A stretch of 64,000 nucleotides of DNA. It comes from Anaerolineaceae bacterium (GTDB lineage Bacteria > Chloroflexota > Anaerolineae > Aggregatilineales > Phototrophicaceae). A model generated the notes under the pieces. It was not told where the DNA came from and searched no databases. It saw only the letters and a list, made by a program, of their open reading frames with translations. How positions within the stretch are numbered: the stretch's first letter is position 1; the number at the start of each line of letters is the position of its first letter. Position numbers and translations under genes: made by a program. Positions 63,913-64,000 of this stretch are shown here, piece by piece. The DNA lies in assembly GCA_020634115.1 (NCBI GenBank), contig JACKCH010000013.1, positions 62,001 through 126,000 of the forward strand, written 5' to 3'.

Positions 63913-64000
63913 TGTTACTATAAGTTTGATGCGGCGGCTGATTGAGAGGAATGAATTTTCTGCGATTTGTTGTTTCAGGGCTGCGTATCGTCAGCCCTGT

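Overview
The window (about 55% GC overall, strongly mosaic) looks like conjugative and defence DNA from an environmental bacterium. The mix of genes (VirB/VirD4 conjugation, ParM-type partition, retropepsin-like protein, large STAND/TPR pair) made me think of Chloroflexota, but that is a guess. I see no rRNA, tRNA or core housekeeping gene that fixes the taxon.

Layout. (A) 1-4264 and 35786-46437 form the backbone of a conjugative element: a virB2-like pilin gene split by a group II intron, virB3, virB4, a type IA topoisomerase, accessory acidic proteins, a VirD4 coupling ATPase, an HU-like protein, and a relaxase with its ribbon-helix-helix partner. (B) Inside virB4 sits a second, complete element of 31,521 bp, bounded by a shared 4-bp GTAC core (4261-4264 and 35782-35785). 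It carries its own large serine recombinase, primase-helicase, relaxase, candidate oriT, ParM/ParR-like partition genes and a 24-kb defence cargo. Joining the two flanks at GTAC restores virB4 in frame. Joining the two element ends restores a different, natural 3' end for the recombinase gene. The insertion therefore interrupts the host's VirB4 ATPase and at the same time swaps the last 40 residues of its own recombinase. (C) 47093-64000 is a further defence region: a membrane-anchored NB-ARC/TPR pair and a seven-gene DUF1156/DUF499/SNF2 cassette with an embedded PIN toxin-antitoxin.

Cargo of element B, all on the minus strand except one pair. A type IV CBASS operon (QueC-like, TGT-like, CD-NTase with a glycine-rich N-terminus, SLATT membrane effector) is at 7131-10201. 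A three-gene helicase / BrxD-like ATPase / TerB-domain cassette is at 10397-17748, followed by a retropepsin pair (+) and a sigma-like gene. A long prokaryotic Argonaute with HerA and NurA partners is at 20025-25440. Directly upstream of those lie an ImmA/IrrE-type metallopeptidase, a small protein, another sigma-like factor and a DNA methyltransferase, possibly one regulated unit. AT-rich cargo in a GC-rich backbone suggests several independent acquisitions.

How it may work together (inference): element B can excise with its serine recombinase, be maintained and copied with its primase and ParM/ParR genes, and be mobilised from its own oriT by its own relaxase through a type IV secretion system it does not encode. 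The machine it would need is the one it disables while integrated and repairs by leaving.
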